Source: Aurantimonas endophytica (GTDB lineage: Bacteria > Pseudomonadota > Alphaproteobacteria > Rhizobiales > Rhizobiaceae). Taken from it: a stretch of DNA of 64,000 nt. The stretch covers positions 496,001-560,000 of the forward strand of contig NZ_JACIEM010000002.1 of the NCBI RefSeq assembly GCF_014196845.1, in the 5' to 3' direction. This document shows, in pieces, positions 1 through 9,804 of this stretch (within the stretch, counting starts at the first letter, position 1; each line of letters opens with the position of its first letter). The translations under genes were made by a program, and so were the position numbers. The notes under the pieces are model-generated. The model saw only the letters and a program-made list of their open reading frames with translations. It did no database searches and had not been told where the DNA came from.

Positions 1-132
1 GCGCCCGGAACCTGCCTGATTTCGGTGTGAAACGTAAGGGCATAGCCGCTTGGGGCAGTTGGAGCTTCGGCTCTGGGGACCGCCGCCCGGCATGCATGAT
101 GACTGCGAGCGACTTCGAGGGGAAACCACCGA

Positions 133-1647
133 ATGACGACACTGAGCGCCGCTCTGGCGGCCGCCCTGAATCTCGCCTGTGCCATCGCTGCCGGCACGGT
201 CCTTCTGGCGACACCGGCCGCGGCCGCGTGGAACGCTCCCTGGAAGTCCGAGGACAAGGCCCTCGTCATCGACGCCTACGAATTCAATCCGATCAACTGG
301 CAGGAAATGACCGCCGACAAGCGGATCGCCGGCTTCATCAACAAGGCTTCCGACGGCCTGCCGCCCGAGTGGAACTGCGGCAAGGTCGACAACGACGCCT
401 ACAAGCTCTGCAAGAACCGGTGGTGGAAATATTCCGTCACCAAGGAACTCTACATGACCCGCCGCGAGATCGCGAAGATGCGGGGCCTGCTCTGGGGCGC
501 CTATCATCTGGCCCGCCCCGGCAATCCGCGCGCGCAGGCGGACCATTTCATCGATTTCGCCGAGCCGGCCGAGGATGACCTGATCGCCCTCGATATCGAG
601 GACATTTCCGACGAGTGGATGAGCCTCTCGGACGCCGAGATTTTCGCCGACCAGGTCAAGATCCGCACCGGCCGCTACCCGGTCCTCTACACCAACGGCA
701 ACACCGCCGAGCACATTTCCAAGAACAAGGCCGAATACCCGCTGCTGTCGCGCCTGCCGCTCTGGTACGCCCGCTACCGCGAGGACATCACCGGCAAGTT
801 CCCCGAGGAGACGTGGCCGAGCTACGCGCTGTGGCAGTTCTCCTCGATGCACAACTGCAATACCCGCAGCTGTCCTTACCGGGTGCAGGGCGCCAAGACC
901 GACATCGACGTCAACGTCGCCTCGATGGACGTTCCTTCCCTGCGCAAGGCCTGGCCGTTCGACGAGCTGATCGAGACCCAGCCCGCTGACGAAGATCCGG
1001 CGATGCTGATCGCCTCGGTCGACGAGAAGACCAAGGCGGAAGTTGCCCGCGTTACCGAGCCGAAGGGGCCGCATTTGCCGGAGCCGGCGCGTCGGGTGCC
1101 CGAGGCGCCCCTGCCCGGCACGCTCGCGGCCGCCTATGCCCCAGCCGCGCACCATGTCGGCCTCGACCCGCTGAAGATGCTGGCGGATGTCGCCCGCCAG
1201 GAACAGCAGGGCGGCGCCGCCGGGGCCGTTTCCGTTGCTGCCAGCGCCCCGCAGGCCGTTGAAGGCACCGCCACGCTTTCGCAGGAAACCGCCCGCAAGC
1301 TGCAGGCGCATATCGGCACGCTGCGCTCGGCGATCGCCGTTGCCGCGGAAGAGGTCGACCGGCTGTTCATCGGCCGCGCCGATGCCGCCACCATGCCGGA
1401 TGGCGCCGTGCCGGACGAGGAAGCAGCGCTCAGCTCCGATGCGAAGCGCTCGCGCTTCGTCGAAGTGGTCAAGGCCGCCACGGCTGCCCGACAGGCCGGC
1501 GCTCTGCCCATGCCTGCCCGCGTCCTTTCGCAGTTCGGGGGCGACACGTCGTCTCGCGGCCCACGCGTCGTCACCGGTTCGGGCCGCTACGCCGAGCTGG
1601 CGCTGCCTGACCAGCGCATCCTCGGCGCCTTCGCAGCCACCCGCTAG
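133..1647 (+). CDS. Secreted GH25-family lysozyme (muramidase)
   Basis: The 504-aa protein begins with a signal peptide (about residues 1-31, hydrophobic core then an Ala-rich cleavage region ending before Trp). It continues into a glycoside hydrolase family 25 domain (about 40-280). The catalytic DxE pair of the family is visible as Asp154 and Glu156 in the LDIED segment. A later ALWQFSS strand and an Asp-rich DIDVN segment also fit GH25. Family members cleave the MurNAc-GlcNAc bond of peptidoglycan, here in the periplasm or outside. The C-terminal 220 residues are Ala/Pro/Glu rich with no recognised domain and are probably flexible. The ATG at 133 follows a purine-rich GAGGGGAAA. It is transcribed in the same direction as tsaC, 68 bp downstream. 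Whether it remodels the cell's own wall or attacks competitors cannot be told. Confidence 0.85.
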   Translation: MTTLSAALAAALNLACAIAAGTVLLATPAAAAWNAPWKSEDKALVIDAYEFNPINWQEMTADKRIAGFINKASDGLPPEWNCGKVDNDAYKLCKNRWWKYSVTKELYMTRREIAKMRGLLWGAYHLARPGNPRAQADHFIDFAEPAEDDLIALDIEDISDEWMSLSDAEIFADQVKIRTGRYPVLYTNGNTAEHISKNKAEYPLLSRLPLWYARYREDITGKFPEETWPSYALWQFSSMHNCNTRSCPYRVQGAKTDIDVNVASMDVPSLRKAWPFDELIETQPADEDPAMLIASVDEKTKAEVARVTEPKGPHLPEPARRVPEAPLPGTLAAAYAPAAHHVGLDPLKMLADVARQEQQGGAAGAVSVAASAPQAVEGTATLSQETARKLQAHIGTLRSAIAVAAEEVDRLFIGRADAATMPDGAVPDEEAALSSDAKRSRFVEVVKAATAARQAGALPMPARVLSQFGGDTSSRGPRVVTGSGRYAELALPDQRILGAFAATR

Positions 1648-1715
1648 AACGACAGGGAAGGCGGCAGAGCCGCTTTCCGCTTTCCTTCCGCCGCGGCTTC
1701 TGCAATCTCCCTCGC

Positions 1716-2705
1716 GTGCAGACCGATCTCATCCCCGTCACGGCGGCCGACGCCGAGCCACGCGCCTTGGCCCTGCTGGAGGCCGGCGAAGCCATCGCGC
1801 TGCCGACCGAGACGGTTTACGGGCTGGCCGCCGACGCTACCAACGGGACGGCCGTCGCGGCGATCTTCGAGGCCAAGGGGCGGCCACGCTTCAATCCGCT
1901 GATCTGCCATGTCCCGGGTCTCGCAATGGCGCGACGCCTCGCCGAGGTCGGGCCCGTCGCCGAACGGCTGGCCGAAGCCTTCTGGCCCGGCCCTCTGACG
2001 CTCGTCCTGCCGCTGCGCTCTGACTCGCCCGTGCATCCGTTGGCAACGGCTGGCCTTTCGACGGTGGCCATTCGCGCGCCAAAGGGCGTCGTCGCGCGCC
2101 TCGCCGAAGCGCTCGGGCGTCCGCTGGCGGCGCCCAGTGCCAACCCGTCCGGGCGCGTCAGTCCGACCAGCGCGGAGCAGGTGCTGCGGGGGCTCGACGG
2201 CCGCATTCCGCTGATCCTCGATGGCGGGCCGTCTTCAGTCGGCGTCGAGTCCACCATCGTCCGCCCCGAACCGGACCGGTTGGTGCTGCTGCGCGCCGGC
2301 GGCATCGACCGGGCGGCGCTTGCCGCCGCGACGGGGTTGCCCATCGTCGATCCGGCGCCGGACGCGGCCTTGTCCGCACCCGGCCAGATGGCCTCGCATT
2401 ATGCGCCAGCAGGCCGCGTCCGCCTCGATGCGACGAGCGTCGAGCCGGGGGAATACCTGATTGCCTTCGGCCCAGCCCAAATTCCGGGCGAGCCGGCCGC
2501 CGCCCGGATCGTCAATCTGAGCCCTTCCGGTGATCTGGTGGAGGCGGCGAGCAACCTGTTCGCGGCACTCGCCTCCTTTGACGCGCCGGATATCGAGCGG
2601 ATTGCCGTCGCGCCGATCCCGCACACCGGCCTGGGGGAGGCGATCAATGACCGGCTCCGCCGCGCCGCTGCACCGCGACCGGAGGTCTCGGCGTCCGGAC
2701 GATAG
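1716..2705 (+). CDS. tsaC: L-threonylcarbamoyladenylate synthase (Sua5/YwlC/YrdC family)
   Basis: Makes threonylcarbamoyl-AMP from threonine, bicarbonate and ATP, the first step of the t6A37 modification of ANN-decoding tRNAs. The 329-aa protein has the YrdC domain in the first 200 residues, with PTETVYGLA near the N-terminus, the KGRPRFNPLI nucleotide-binding segment, and PSANPSGRVSPT. After it comes a linker and a C-terminal Sua5-type domain, so it is the long Sua5 form rather than the short YrdC form. Translation starts at a GTG (1716) just before the conserved N-terminus; the ribosome binding site is weak. The FAD oxidase follows 47 bp downstream and may be co-transcribed. Confidence 0.93.
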   Translation: MQTDLIPVTAADAEPRALALLEAGEAIALPTETVYGLAADATNGTAVAAIFEAKGRPRFNPLICHVPGLAMARRLAEVGPVAERLAEAFWPGPLTLVLPLRSDSPVHPLATAGLSTVAIRAPKGVVARLAEALGRPLAAPSANPSGRVSPTSAEQVLRGLDGRIPLILDGGPSSVGVESTIVRPEPDRLVLLRAGGIDRAALAAATGLPIVDPAPDAALSAPGQMASHYAPAGRVRLDATSVEPGEYLIAFGPAQIPGEPAAARIVNLSPSGDLVEAASNLFAALASFDAPDIERIAVAPIPHTGLGEAINDRLRRAAAPRPEVSASGR

Positions 2706-2752
2706 GCGTTTTGCCTCGACACCCGCCCCGCCGCCGCCTATCTGGCGGACCC

Positions 2753-4180
2753 ATGGACACGATCGATACGCCGCTTCCCGCCGACCTCCTCGCCCGCTTT
2801 GCCGCCATCGTCGGCGAACGCAATGCGCTGACCGACCCCGACCTCGTCGAGCCCTATCTGCACGAGCCGCGCGACCTCTTTCGCGGGCGCACCGGGCTGG
2901 TGCTGCGGCCGGGCGGCACCGAGGAGGTCGCGGCGATCATGCGCCTCGCCAGCGAGACCCGCACGGCGATCGTGCCGCAGGGCGGCAATACCGGCCTCGT
3001 CGGCGGCCAATCACCGCGCTCGCCGCGCGAGATCGTCGTGTCGCTGTCGCGGATGGACAAGGTGCGGGCGGTCGACCCGGTGGGCCGCACGCTGACCGTC
3101 GAGGCCGGCATGGTCCTGAAGCGTGTCCAGGAGGCGGCGGACGCGGCTGGGCTGTTCTTCCCGCTGTCGCTCGGTTCGGAGGGAAGCTGCCAGATCGGCG
3201 GCAACCTCTCCTCCAATGCCGGCGGCACCGGCGTGCTGGCCTACGGCAATTCCCGCGACCTCTGCCTCGGAGTCGAGGCGGTGCTGGCGTCGGGCGAAAT
3301 CTTCCATGGCCTCCGCCGCCTGAAGAAGGACAATCGCGGCTACGATCTGCGCCATCTCTTCATCGGCGGGGAGGGCACGCTCGGCATCATCACCGCCGCC
3401 GTCCTGAAGCTGTTCCCGAAGCCCGCCGGCCGCGAGGTCGCCTATGTGGGCCTCGCATCGCCGGAAGCGGCGCTGCAGCTGCTGCGCCATGCCGAGCGCC
3501 TCGCCGGGCCGCAGCTGTCGGCCTTCGAGCTGATGCCGCGCATCGGCATGGAATTCACCCTTCGCCACACGCAGGGCGCGCGCGACCCGCTGCAGACGCC
3601 GCATCCCTGGTACGTCCTGATCGAGATCAGCTCCAGCCGCTCGGCCGAGGATGCGCGCGACACGCTCGAGGCGGTGCTGACCGAGGGCTTCGAGGCGGGG
3701 ATCGTCGACGATGCCGTGCCGGCGAAGTCGCTGGCGGAGGCCGATGCCTTCTGGGCGATGCGCGAGGAACTGAGCTGGGCACAGAAGCCGGAGGGCGGCT
3801 CGATCAAGCACGACGTCGCCGTGCCGGTGGCGCTGGTGCCGGATTTCCTGGCGAAGGCCGATCGCGCCGTGGCGGAGGCGATGCCCGGGGCACGCGTGGT
3901 GGCCTTCGGCCATCTCGGCGACGGCAACATCCACTACAACATTTCCCAGCCCGTCGGTGCCGACACCGCCGCCTTCCTGGCGCGCTGGCACGAGATGAAC
4001 GTCATCGTCCACGGCATCGTCGCGTCGATGGACGGCACCTTCTCCGCCGAGCACGGGATCGGCCAGCTGAAGCGCGAGGAGCTCGCCGCAAGCAAGCAGG
4101 GACCCGAGATCGAGCTGATGCGGCGCATCAAGGCGGCCTTCGATCCTGACGATATCTTAAACCCCGGCAAGCTGGTTTAG
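2753..4180 (+). CDS. FAD-binding oxidoreductase (D-2-hydroxyacid dehydrogenase / GlcD-like)
   Basis: About 475 aa with the vanillyl-alcohol-oxidase-type fold. An N-terminal FAD-binding PCMH domain (about 40-220) carries PQGGNTGLVGGQ and the SLGSEGSCQIGGNLSSNAGG segment. The C-terminal cap domain (about 225-475) contains the AFGHLGDGNIHYN metal/substrate motif and an AEHGIGQLK motif. This pattern is shared by D-lactate, D-2-hydroxyglutarate and glycolate oxidase GlcD proteins, which pass electrons to quinone, cytochrome c or ETF. The substrate is not decidable here. I prefer the ATG at 2753 over an in-frame start at 2711 because homologues begin near this residue and the extra 14 residues are Arg/Pro-rich. 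Confidence 0.88.
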   Translation: MDTIDTPLPADLLARFAAIVGERNALTDPDLVEPYLHEPRDLFRGRTGLVLRPGGTEEVAAIMRLASETRTAIVPQGGNTGLVGGQSPRSPREIVVSLSRMDKVRAVDPVGRTLTVEAGMVLKRVQEAADAAGLFFPLSLGSEGSCQIGGNLSSNAGGTGVLAYGNSRDLCLGVEAVLASGEIFHGLRRLKKDNRGYDLRHLFIGGEGTLGIITAAVLKLFPKPAGREVAYVGLASPEAALQLLRHAERLAGPQLSAFELMPRIGMEFTLRHTQGARDPLQTPHPWYVLIEISSSRSAEDARDTLEAVLTEGFEAGIVDDAVPAKSLAEADAFWAMREELSWAQKPEGGSIKHDVAVPVALVPDFLAKADRAVAEAMPGARVVAFGHLGDGNIHYNISQPVGADTAAFLARWHEMNVIVHGIVASMDGTFSAEHGIGQLKREELAASKQGPEIELMRRIKAAFDPDDILNPGKLV

Positions 4181-4348
4181 ACTTGATTCAAGTTTTATCC
4201 TTGCTAACCTTCTTGCGGGTCATGAAGACTTAACTGACTTTCTTAGCGGGGCCGCAAGACGCCACAGCTACTGTCTCCATAAGCAAGGCCGGGATCACAT
4301 CGGCCGCAGGGAGAGCCATCGGCTCTCAGGAGAGACAGAGGCGTCAAC

Positions 4349-4924
4349 ATGAATACCGCTCCGTTCGATGCAGCAGTGAGGCCCGTCTGGGCGACGCTTC
4401 CGGTCCGGCTCGACCCGGCCGCCTGCGATCGTCGCCAGACGGTCGAGATCGTCGAGGATGGCGAAGTCGTCGTCTGCCGCGTCGACAGGCGCGGCGCGGT
4501 GATCCGCCGCAAGCTCGGCGGCTCCGGCCTGCCGGTCTCGATCGCGCTGCCGGCCCGCGCCTTCCGCGGCGTGGCGGCCCGCGCCATGGAGACGGCTGAA
4601 GGGGAGGTGACGGTGACGCTCGAACTTCACCATGACGATCCGCGCTGCACCGTGCCGCTGCTGGTCGCCAGCGACCTCTACGACGTCGCCGCCGACTGGC
4701 GCGGCTGGTCCGAACTGTTCGGCCTGCCGATGCTGATGGTCGAGGCCGACGGCTCGATCTGCGCGCTCGAGGATACGCTCCGCGCCATCAAGGCGGCCCA
4801 GCCGGCCCCGCGTCGCCGCTCGGCCAACCGGCAGCGCCGGCCGCGCTTCCTGGCGCGCCGCAAGCCGGGCGGTCTCGGCATGCGCATGGTCGTCGCCGGC
4901 GAGGAAATCATCGCCCGCAGCTGA
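4349..4924 (+). CDS. DUF6101 family protein
   Basis: A 191-aa soluble protein that resembles the DUF6101 family found in Hyphomicrobiales; its function is unknown. There is no signal peptide or membrane segment. The core (about 15-150) alternates short strands and acidic stretches, with a DLYDVAADWRGWSELFGLP segment. The last 45 residues are very basic (RRRSANRQRR, LARRK), suggesting nucleic acid or ribosome contact, which is inference only. A purine-rich leader (AGGAGAGACAGAGG) precedes the ATG. The 168-bp upstream gap is less GC-rich than its surroundings and probably holds its promoter. It is convergent with ubiA. Confidence 0.75.
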   Translation: MNTAPFDAAVRPVWATLPVRLDPAACDRRQTVEIVEDGEVVVCRVDRRGAVIRRKLGGSGLPVSIALPARAFRGVAARAMETAEGEVTVTLELHHDDPRCTVPLLVASDLYDVAADWRGWSELFGLPMLMVEADGSICALEDTLRAIKAAQPAPRRRSANRQRRPRFLARRKPGGLGMRMVVAGEEIIARS

Positions 4925-4931
4925 CCGGAAC

Positions 4932-4952
4932 GGCTGGCGCCTCGCGTCAGCC
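4932..4952. terminator. Hairpin between convergent DUF6101 and ubiA genes
   Basis: Inverted repeat GGCTGGCG (4932-4939) and CGTCAGCC (4945-4952), eight pairs with one G-T wobble and a 5-nt loop. It sits where two convergent genes meet and overlaps the ubiA stop codon. There is no T-run on either strand, so termination is inferred from position alone. Confidence 0.35.
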
Positions 4953-5954
4953 GCCCGTCACCGGGAACGACAGGGACCAGAGGGCCGAGAAGATCAGGCC
5001 AAAGAACACGATCCAGCCGAACAGCGTGTTCGACTTGAACAGTTTCAGGCACTGGTCCGGATCGTCGATGTCGAGAGTGCGGATCTGCCAGCCCATCTGC
5101 GCGGCACCGATCGCAAGGCCTGCATAGGCCGGCCAGGCCGGACCACCGCCGATACCGTGGCCGGTCATCACGAAGGCGGCGAGAAACAGTCCGATCGTCG
5201 CAGCGTAGAGCAGCACCAGCGCCGGCTTCGTGCGGCTCCCGAACAGGCGCGCCGTCGAACGCACGCCCACCAGCGCGTCGTCTTCCTTGTCCTGATGCGC
5301 GTAGATCGTGTCGTAGCCGATCGTCCACAGGATGCATCCGGCATAGAGGAGCAGCGCTGCGGGCGCGAGTTCCCCCCAGTAGCCCGCCCATCCCATCAGC
5401 GCGCCCCATGAAAAGGCAAAGCCCAGCCCCAGCTGCGGCCAGTCGGTGAAGCGCTTGAGGAACGGGTAGATCGCGACGACGCCGAGCGAGGCGATCCCGA
5501 GCAGCACCGAGAAGACGTTGAACTGGATCAGCACCAGGAAGCCGACCAGCGCCTGGGCGACGAGGAACATCTTCGCTTGCGACCGCGACACCCGGCCGGA
5601 CGGCAGGGGACGCGAGCGGGTCCGCGCCACCATGTCGTCGATCTTCTGGTCGACCAGATCGTTGTAGGTGCAGCCGGCGCCGCGCATGGCGATGGCACCG
5701 ACGAGGAACAGGAAGAGTTGCCAGAGGCTCGGCAGGCCGAGATGCACCGAACTCGGTGCGACCGCCTGCGGCGCCAGCGCCGCCGCCCACCAGCACGGCC
5801 ACAGCAGCAGCTGCCAGCCGATCGGGCGGTCCCAGCGGGCGAGCTGCGCATAGGGCCAGGCGCCGCGGGGCAGGGTCCGATAGACCCAATTGTCCGATGG
5901 CGCGTCTGCAACGCGGTCGGAGCGGTCGGCGAGGCCGGTCTTGAGATTCGACAT
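4947..5954 (-). CDS. ubiA: 4-hydroxybenzoate polyprenyltransferase
   Basis: A 335-aa integral membrane prenyltransferase that attaches the polyprenyl tail to 4-hydroxybenzoate in ubiquinone synthesis, in the cytoplasmic membrane. The first Asp-rich motif is NDLVDQKID, a variant of the family NDxxDxxxD. The second lies in the YAHQDKEDD region, followed by several hydrophobic helices with the TIGLFL segment. The ATG at 5954 (protein start MSNLKTG) is preferred over an in-frame ATG at 5975. The preceding 50 residues include DNWVYRTLPRGAWPYAQLARWDRP, typical of proteobacterial UbiA. It is divergent from purD across a 153-bp gap that should hold both promoters. Confidence 0.95.
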   Translation of the reverse strand: MSNLKTGLADRSDRVADAPSDNWVYRTLPRGAWPYAQLARWDRPIGWQLLLWPCWWAAALAPQAVAPSSVHLGLPSLWQLFLFLVGAIAMRGAGCTYNDLVDQKIDDMVARTRSRPLPSGRVSRSQAKMFLVAQALVGFLVLIQFNVFSVLLGIASLGVVAIYPFLKRFTDWPQLGLGFAFSWGALMGWAGYWGELAPAALLLYAGCILWTIGYDTIYAHQDKEDDALVGVRSTARLFGSRTKPALVLLYAATIGLFLAAFVMTGHGIGGGPAWPAYAGLAIGAAQMGWQIRTLDIDDPDQCLKLFKSNTLFGWIVFFGLIFSALWSLSFPVTGG

Positions 5955-6107
5955 GGCGAGAGAGTGATTGCACAAGAGCCGCAGTCAAGGCTTTTTGCCG
6001 AATTTCGCTGGTTCCGGCGCGACCGGGCGCCTTGACCTTGCCGGCATCGCGACGGTAACCGCCTGCAGCCGGTCCACCTGCCGGCGGTGCGTCGAATCGG
6101 AGAACAC

Positions 6108-7385
6108 ATGGCGATCAACGTGCTGCTGATCGGCTCGGGCGGCCGCGAACATGCGCTGGCGTGGAAGCTCGCGCAGTCGCCGGAACTGGGAACGCTGCAT
6201 GCGGCACCGGGCAATCCGGGTATCGCGGAGCACGCCAGCCTCGTTTCCCTCGATATCGCCGACCATGCCGCCGTCGCCGCGTTCTGCCACGATCACGACG
6301 TGGGGCTGGTGGTCGTCGGGCCGGAAGCGCCGCTGGTGGCAGGGCTGGCCGATGCGCTGGCCGAGGCCGGCGTGCCGGTGTTCGGGCCATCCGCCGCCGC
6401 GGCGCAGCTGGAGGGCTCGAAGGGCTTCACCAAGGATCTCTGTGCCCGCCACGACATCCCCACCGCCCGCTACAAGCGCTTCACCGACGCTTCGAGCGCC
6501 CGGGACTATGTCGAGGCGGGCGGCGTTCCGGTGGTCATCAAGGCTGACGGGCTCGCCGCCGGCAAGGGCGTCACCGTCGCGATGACCCGCGACGAGGCGC
6601 TGAAGGCGGTCGACGCCTGCTTTGCCGGCGAGTTCGGCGCGGCCGGCGCCGAACTGGTGGTCGAGGCATTTCTCGAAGGGGAGGAGGCGAGCCTCTTCTG
6701 CATCTGCGACGGCGAGCGGGCGGTTTTCTTCGGCACGGCGCAGGATCACAAGCGCGCCTTCGACCGCGACCGCGGCCCGAATACCGGCGGCATGGGCGCC
6801 TATTCGCCGGCGTTGCCGATGACCGAGGCGGTGACTGCCCGCGTCATGCGCGAAATCATCGAGCCGACGCTCGCCGGCATGAAGGAAGCCGGCACGCCCT
6901 TCCGCGGCGTGCTCTATGCCGGGCTGATGCTGACCGAGGAAGGCCCGCAGCTGATCGAATACAATGTCCGCTTCGGCGATCCGGAATGCCAGGTGCTGAT
7001 GCCGCGGCTGAAGAGCGACATTCTGCCGATCCTGCTGGCCTCGGCACAAGGCGATCTCTCCGGCATCGTGCCGGAATGGTCGAACGAGCGGGCGCTGACC
7101 GTCGTCATGGCGACGGACGGTTATCCGGGAACGTATGTCACCGGCACCGAGATCCGCAGCCTGCCGTCCCCGACCGACGACGCGCTGATCTTCCACGCCG
7201 GCACCGCCGTCCGCGACGGCCAGCTCGTTGCCGTCGGCGGCCGCGTGCTGAACGTGACGGCGACTGGCAGTAGCGTCCGCGAGGCGGCGCGCCGCGCCTA
7301 CGACCTTCTGGAAAAGGTCGAGTGGGACGAAGGGTTCTGGCGCTCCGACATCGGCCATCGCGCCATCATGACCGAGCCGAACTGA
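6108..7385 (+). CDS. purD: Phosphoribosylamine--glycine ligase
   Basis: GARS, the second enzyme of de novo purine synthesis, joins 5-phosphoribosylamine and glycine with ATP. The 425-aa product has the N-terminal GSGGREHAL motif, the ATP-grasp domain (about 105-330, with [11 protein letters not shown] and [10 protein letters not shown]) and the [11 protein letters not shown] metal-binding motif. The length matches the family. The ATG at 6108 follows GGAG at 5-nt spacing and starts directly with the conserved N-terminal strand; an in-frame ATG at 6087 is rejected. The gene stands alone, divergent from ubiA. Confidence 0.97.
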   Translation: MAINVLLIGSGGREHALAWKLAQSPELGTLHAAPGNPGIAEHASLVSLDIADHAAVAAFCHDHDVGLVVVGPEAPLVAGLADALAEAGVPVFGPSAAAAQLEGSKGFTKDLCARHDIPTARYKRFTDASSARDYVEAGGVPVVIKADGLAAGKGVTVAMTRDEALKAVDACFAGEFGAAGAELVVEAFLEGEEASLFCICDGERAVFFGTAQDHKRAFDRDRGPNTGGMGAYSPALPMTEAVTARVMREIIEPTLAGMKEAGTPFRGVLYAGLMLTEEGPQLIEYNVRFGDPECQVLMPRLKSDILPILLASAQGDLSGIVPEWSNERALTVVMATDGYPGTYVTGTEIRSLPSPTDDALIFHAGTAVRDGQLVAVGGRVLNVTATGSSVREAARRAYDLLEKVEWDEGFWRSDIGHRAIMTEPN

Positions 7386-7405
7386 GCCGCGCCGACACCG
7401 CTACG

Positions 7406-7425
7406 TCGACTTCACCGTCGATTTT
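7406..7425 (+). terminator. Weak candidate terminator after purD
   Basis: A 5-bp stem TCGAC (7406-7410) / GTCGA (7417-7421) with a 6-nt loop, followed at once by TTTT. It lies 20 bp after the purD stop. The stem is short, so this is tentative. Confidence 0.3.
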
Positions 7426-7438
7426 CGCCGGGCCTCCT

Positions 7439-7454
7439 CTGACGTTTACGTAAG
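7439..7454 (+). promoter_or_regulatory. Candidate operator for the fadEAB cluster (LiuR/MerR-like element)
   Basis: The sequence CTGACGTTTACGTAAG lies 80 bp upstream of the fadE start. The same element, TTGACGATTACGTAAG, occurs at 14208-14223 ahead of the other acyl-CoA dehydrogenase cluster; 14 of 16 bases match. The ACGTxxACGT spacing resembles sites that I recall for MerR-family LiuR-type regulators of acyl-CoA catabolism in proteobacteria. No regulator gene is in the window, so the binding protein is inferred. Confidence 0.5.
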
Positions 7455-7533
7455 AGATGCGTTACAAGGGTGGGAAACCGCCTGCGGAGCCATACATCGT
7501 CATGGAGCAGGCCGCGAACGGGAGAGCGAAGTC

Positions 7534-9804
7534 ATGTCATTCCGCCGGGAGAAGCTGACGCAGCCGATCTACCGCTGGGCCAAGCGGGCGATGCCGCCGA
7601 TCTCCGACACCGAGCAGAAGGCGATCGACGCCGGCACGGTCTGGTGGGACGGCGAGCTGTTCACCGGCAACCCCGACTGGGCCAAGCTCCTCGCCATGCC
7701 GCCGGCGCGGCTGTCGCCGGACGAGCAGGCCTTCATGGACGGGCCGGTCAACGAGCTCTGCGCGATGATCGACGAGTGGAAGATGGTCTGGGAGGACCGC
7801 GACCTTCCGCCGGAAGTCTGGACCTTCCTGAGAGAGAAGAAGTTCTTCGGGATGGTGATCCCCAAGGAATATGGCGGGCTCGGCTTCTCCAACACCGCCC
7901 ATTCCGAGGTGGTGCGCAAGGTTTCCTCCTGCTCGGTCGTGGCGGGCGTGACGGTCATGGTGCCGAACTCGCTCGGACCCGGCGAACTCATGCTGCATTT
8001 CGGCACGCAGGCGCAGCGCGACCATTGGCTGCCGCGCCTCGCCGACGGCCGCGAGATCCCCTGTTTCGGCCTGACGTCCGCGGAAGCCGGCTCCGACGCC
8101 GCGGCGATGACCGACAGCGGCATCGTCGAATATGGCGAGCACGAGGGCGAACGCGTCCTCGGCATCCGGCTGAACTTCAGCAAGCGCTACATCACGCTCG
8201 GCCCCGTCGCGACGGTGATGGGCCTCGCCTTCAAGATGTTCGATCCGGAAAACCATCTCGGCAAGGGTACGGAACTCGGCATCACCGTGGCACTGCTGCC
8301 GACGGCGACGCCCGGCGTCAGCCATGGCGACCGTCACATCCCGCAGTTCACCTTCTTCCAGAACGGCCCGCTCTACGGGAAGGACGTGTTCATCCCGCTG
8401 GACTGGGTTCTCGGCGGTCCGGATCGGGTCGGCGAAGGCTGGACGATGCTGATGACGGCGCTCGCCGCCGGTCGCGGCATCTCGCTGCCGTCGCAGTCGG
8501 CCGCCTCCGCGGCCATCTGCGCCCGCACCACCGGCGCCTATGCGCGGGTGCGCACCCAGTTCAACGTGCCGATCGGCATGTTCGAGGGCATCCAGCAGCC
8601 GCTCGCCGACATCGCCGCGAATGCCTACCAGATCGACGCGGCGCGGCGGCTGACCGTCGCGGCCCTCGACGAGGGGCATCGCCCCTCGGTGATCTCGGCG
8701 ATCATGAAGGCGCACGCCACGTACCGGATGCGCGAGTCGATCGAGCGGTCGATGGACATCCATGGCGGCAAGGCGATCATCGACGGCCCGAACAACTATC
8801 TCGGCCAGCAGTACAAGTCGGTGCCCATCGGCATCACCGTCGAGGGCGCCAACATCCTCACCCGAAACCTCATGATCTTCGGCCAGGGTGCGATCCGTGC
8901 GCACCCCTACATGCTGAAGGAACTGCTGGCGCTTTCCGACAAGGACGAGGCGCGCGGGCTCAAGGACTTCGATACGCATTTCTGGGCCCATGTCGGACAC
9001 GCGTTGAAGAATGCCGGCCGCACCTTCGTGCGCGGCTGGACCGGGGGCCTTGCCGCCCCGGCGCCGAAGGGTGCTGCCTTCACCAGCCACTGGCGCCAGC
9101 TGTCACGCTATTCATCGGCCTTCGCCCTCATCGCCGACCTTTCGCTGCTGACGCTCGGCGGGGCGCTGAAGCGCAAGGAGATGATCTCGGCGCGCCTCGG
9201 CGACATCCTGTCCGAACTCTACCTCCTCGGCGCGACCCTGAAGCGCTTCGAGGTCGAGGGCCGGCCGGAGGCCGACAAGCCGCTGGTCGAGTTCATCATG
9301 CAGAAGGGCTACAACCGCATGGGGCTCGCCTTCAACGGCGTTCTCGACAATCTGCCCTCGCGCTGGGCCGCCGTGCTGACGCGGGCGCTCGCCTTCCCGC
9401 TCGGCGTTCCCTACCAGGAGCCGGCGGACGAGCTGACCAGCGAGGTTGCGGCGATCCTCATGCGTCCGTCGTCGCAACGCGATCGGCTGACGCCTGACAT
9501 CTATCTCGGCGAAGGCCGCGCCGAGCACCCGGTCAAGGATCTGGAACTCGCCTTCGAGCTCGTTTCCGCCGTGGCGCCGATCGAGAAACGGATGCGCGAG
9601 GCCAAGCAGCGCGATCCGGTTCGGGCGCGCGACGAGGGGCTGATCACCGAGGCCGAATTCACGCAGCTGGCTGAGGCCAAGGCGGCGGTCGACAAGGTCG
9701 TCGCCGTCGATTCCTTCCCGATGCACGACGTGTCGCCCATCGCCGGCCAGCATGATCGCCGGAAGGGCGATGCTTCCGGCGAGCGGCGCGAGGCGGCCGA
9801 ATAA
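7534..9804 (+). CDS. fadE: Acyl-CoA dehydrogenase, long FadE type
   Basis: Catalyses the first FAD-dependent step of beta-oxidation, acyl-CoA to trans-2-enoyl-CoA, passing electrons to ETF. At 756 aa it is the long FadE form. The N-terminal and middle acyl-CoA dehydrogenase domains occupy about 70-460, with FFGMVIPKEYGGLG, CFGLTSAEAGSDAA, and a C-terminal helical part containing HGGKAIIDGPNN. A DUF1974-type C-terminal extension follows. The ATG at 7534 has GGGAG upstream. Its stop overlaps the start of fadA by one base (TAATG), so the two are translationally coupled. The catalytic base was not assigned by eye. A conserved operator-like site lies upstream at 7439. Confidence 0.93.
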   Translation: MSFRREKLTQPIYRWAKRAMPPISDTEQKAIDAGTVWWDGELFTGNPDWAKLLAMPPARLSPDEQAFMDGPVNELCAMIDEWKMVWEDRDLPPEVWTFLREKKFFGMVIPKEYGGLGFSNTAHSEVVRKVSSCSVVAGVTVMVPNSLGPGELMLHFGTQAQRDHWLPRLADGREIPCFGLTSAEAGSDAAAMTDSGIVEYGEHEGERVLGIRLNFSKRYITLGPVATVMGLAFKMFDPENHLGKGTELGITVALLPTATPGVSHGDRHIPQFTFFQNGPLYGKDVFIPLDWVLGGPDRVGEGWTMLMTALAAGRGISLPSQSAASAAICARTTGAYARVRTQFNVPIGMFEGIQQPLADIAANAYQIDAARRLTVAALDEGHRPSVISAIMKAHATYRMRESIERSMDIHGGKAIIDGPNNYLGQQYKSVPIGITVEGANILTRNLMIFGQGAIRAHPYMLKELLALSDKDEARGLKDFDTHFWAHVGHALKNAGRTFVRGWTGGLAAPAPKGAAFTSHWRQLSRYSSAFALIADLSLLTLGGALKRKEMISARLGDILSELYLLGATLKRFEVEGRPEADKPLVEFIMQKGYNRMGLAFNGVLDNLPSRWAAVLTRALAFPLGVPYQEPADELTSEVAAILMRPSSQRDRLTPDIYLGEGRAEHPVKDLELAFELVSAVAPIEKRMREAKQRDPVRARDEGLITEAEFTQLAEAKAAVDKVVAVDSFPMHDVSPIAGQHDRRKGDASGERREAAE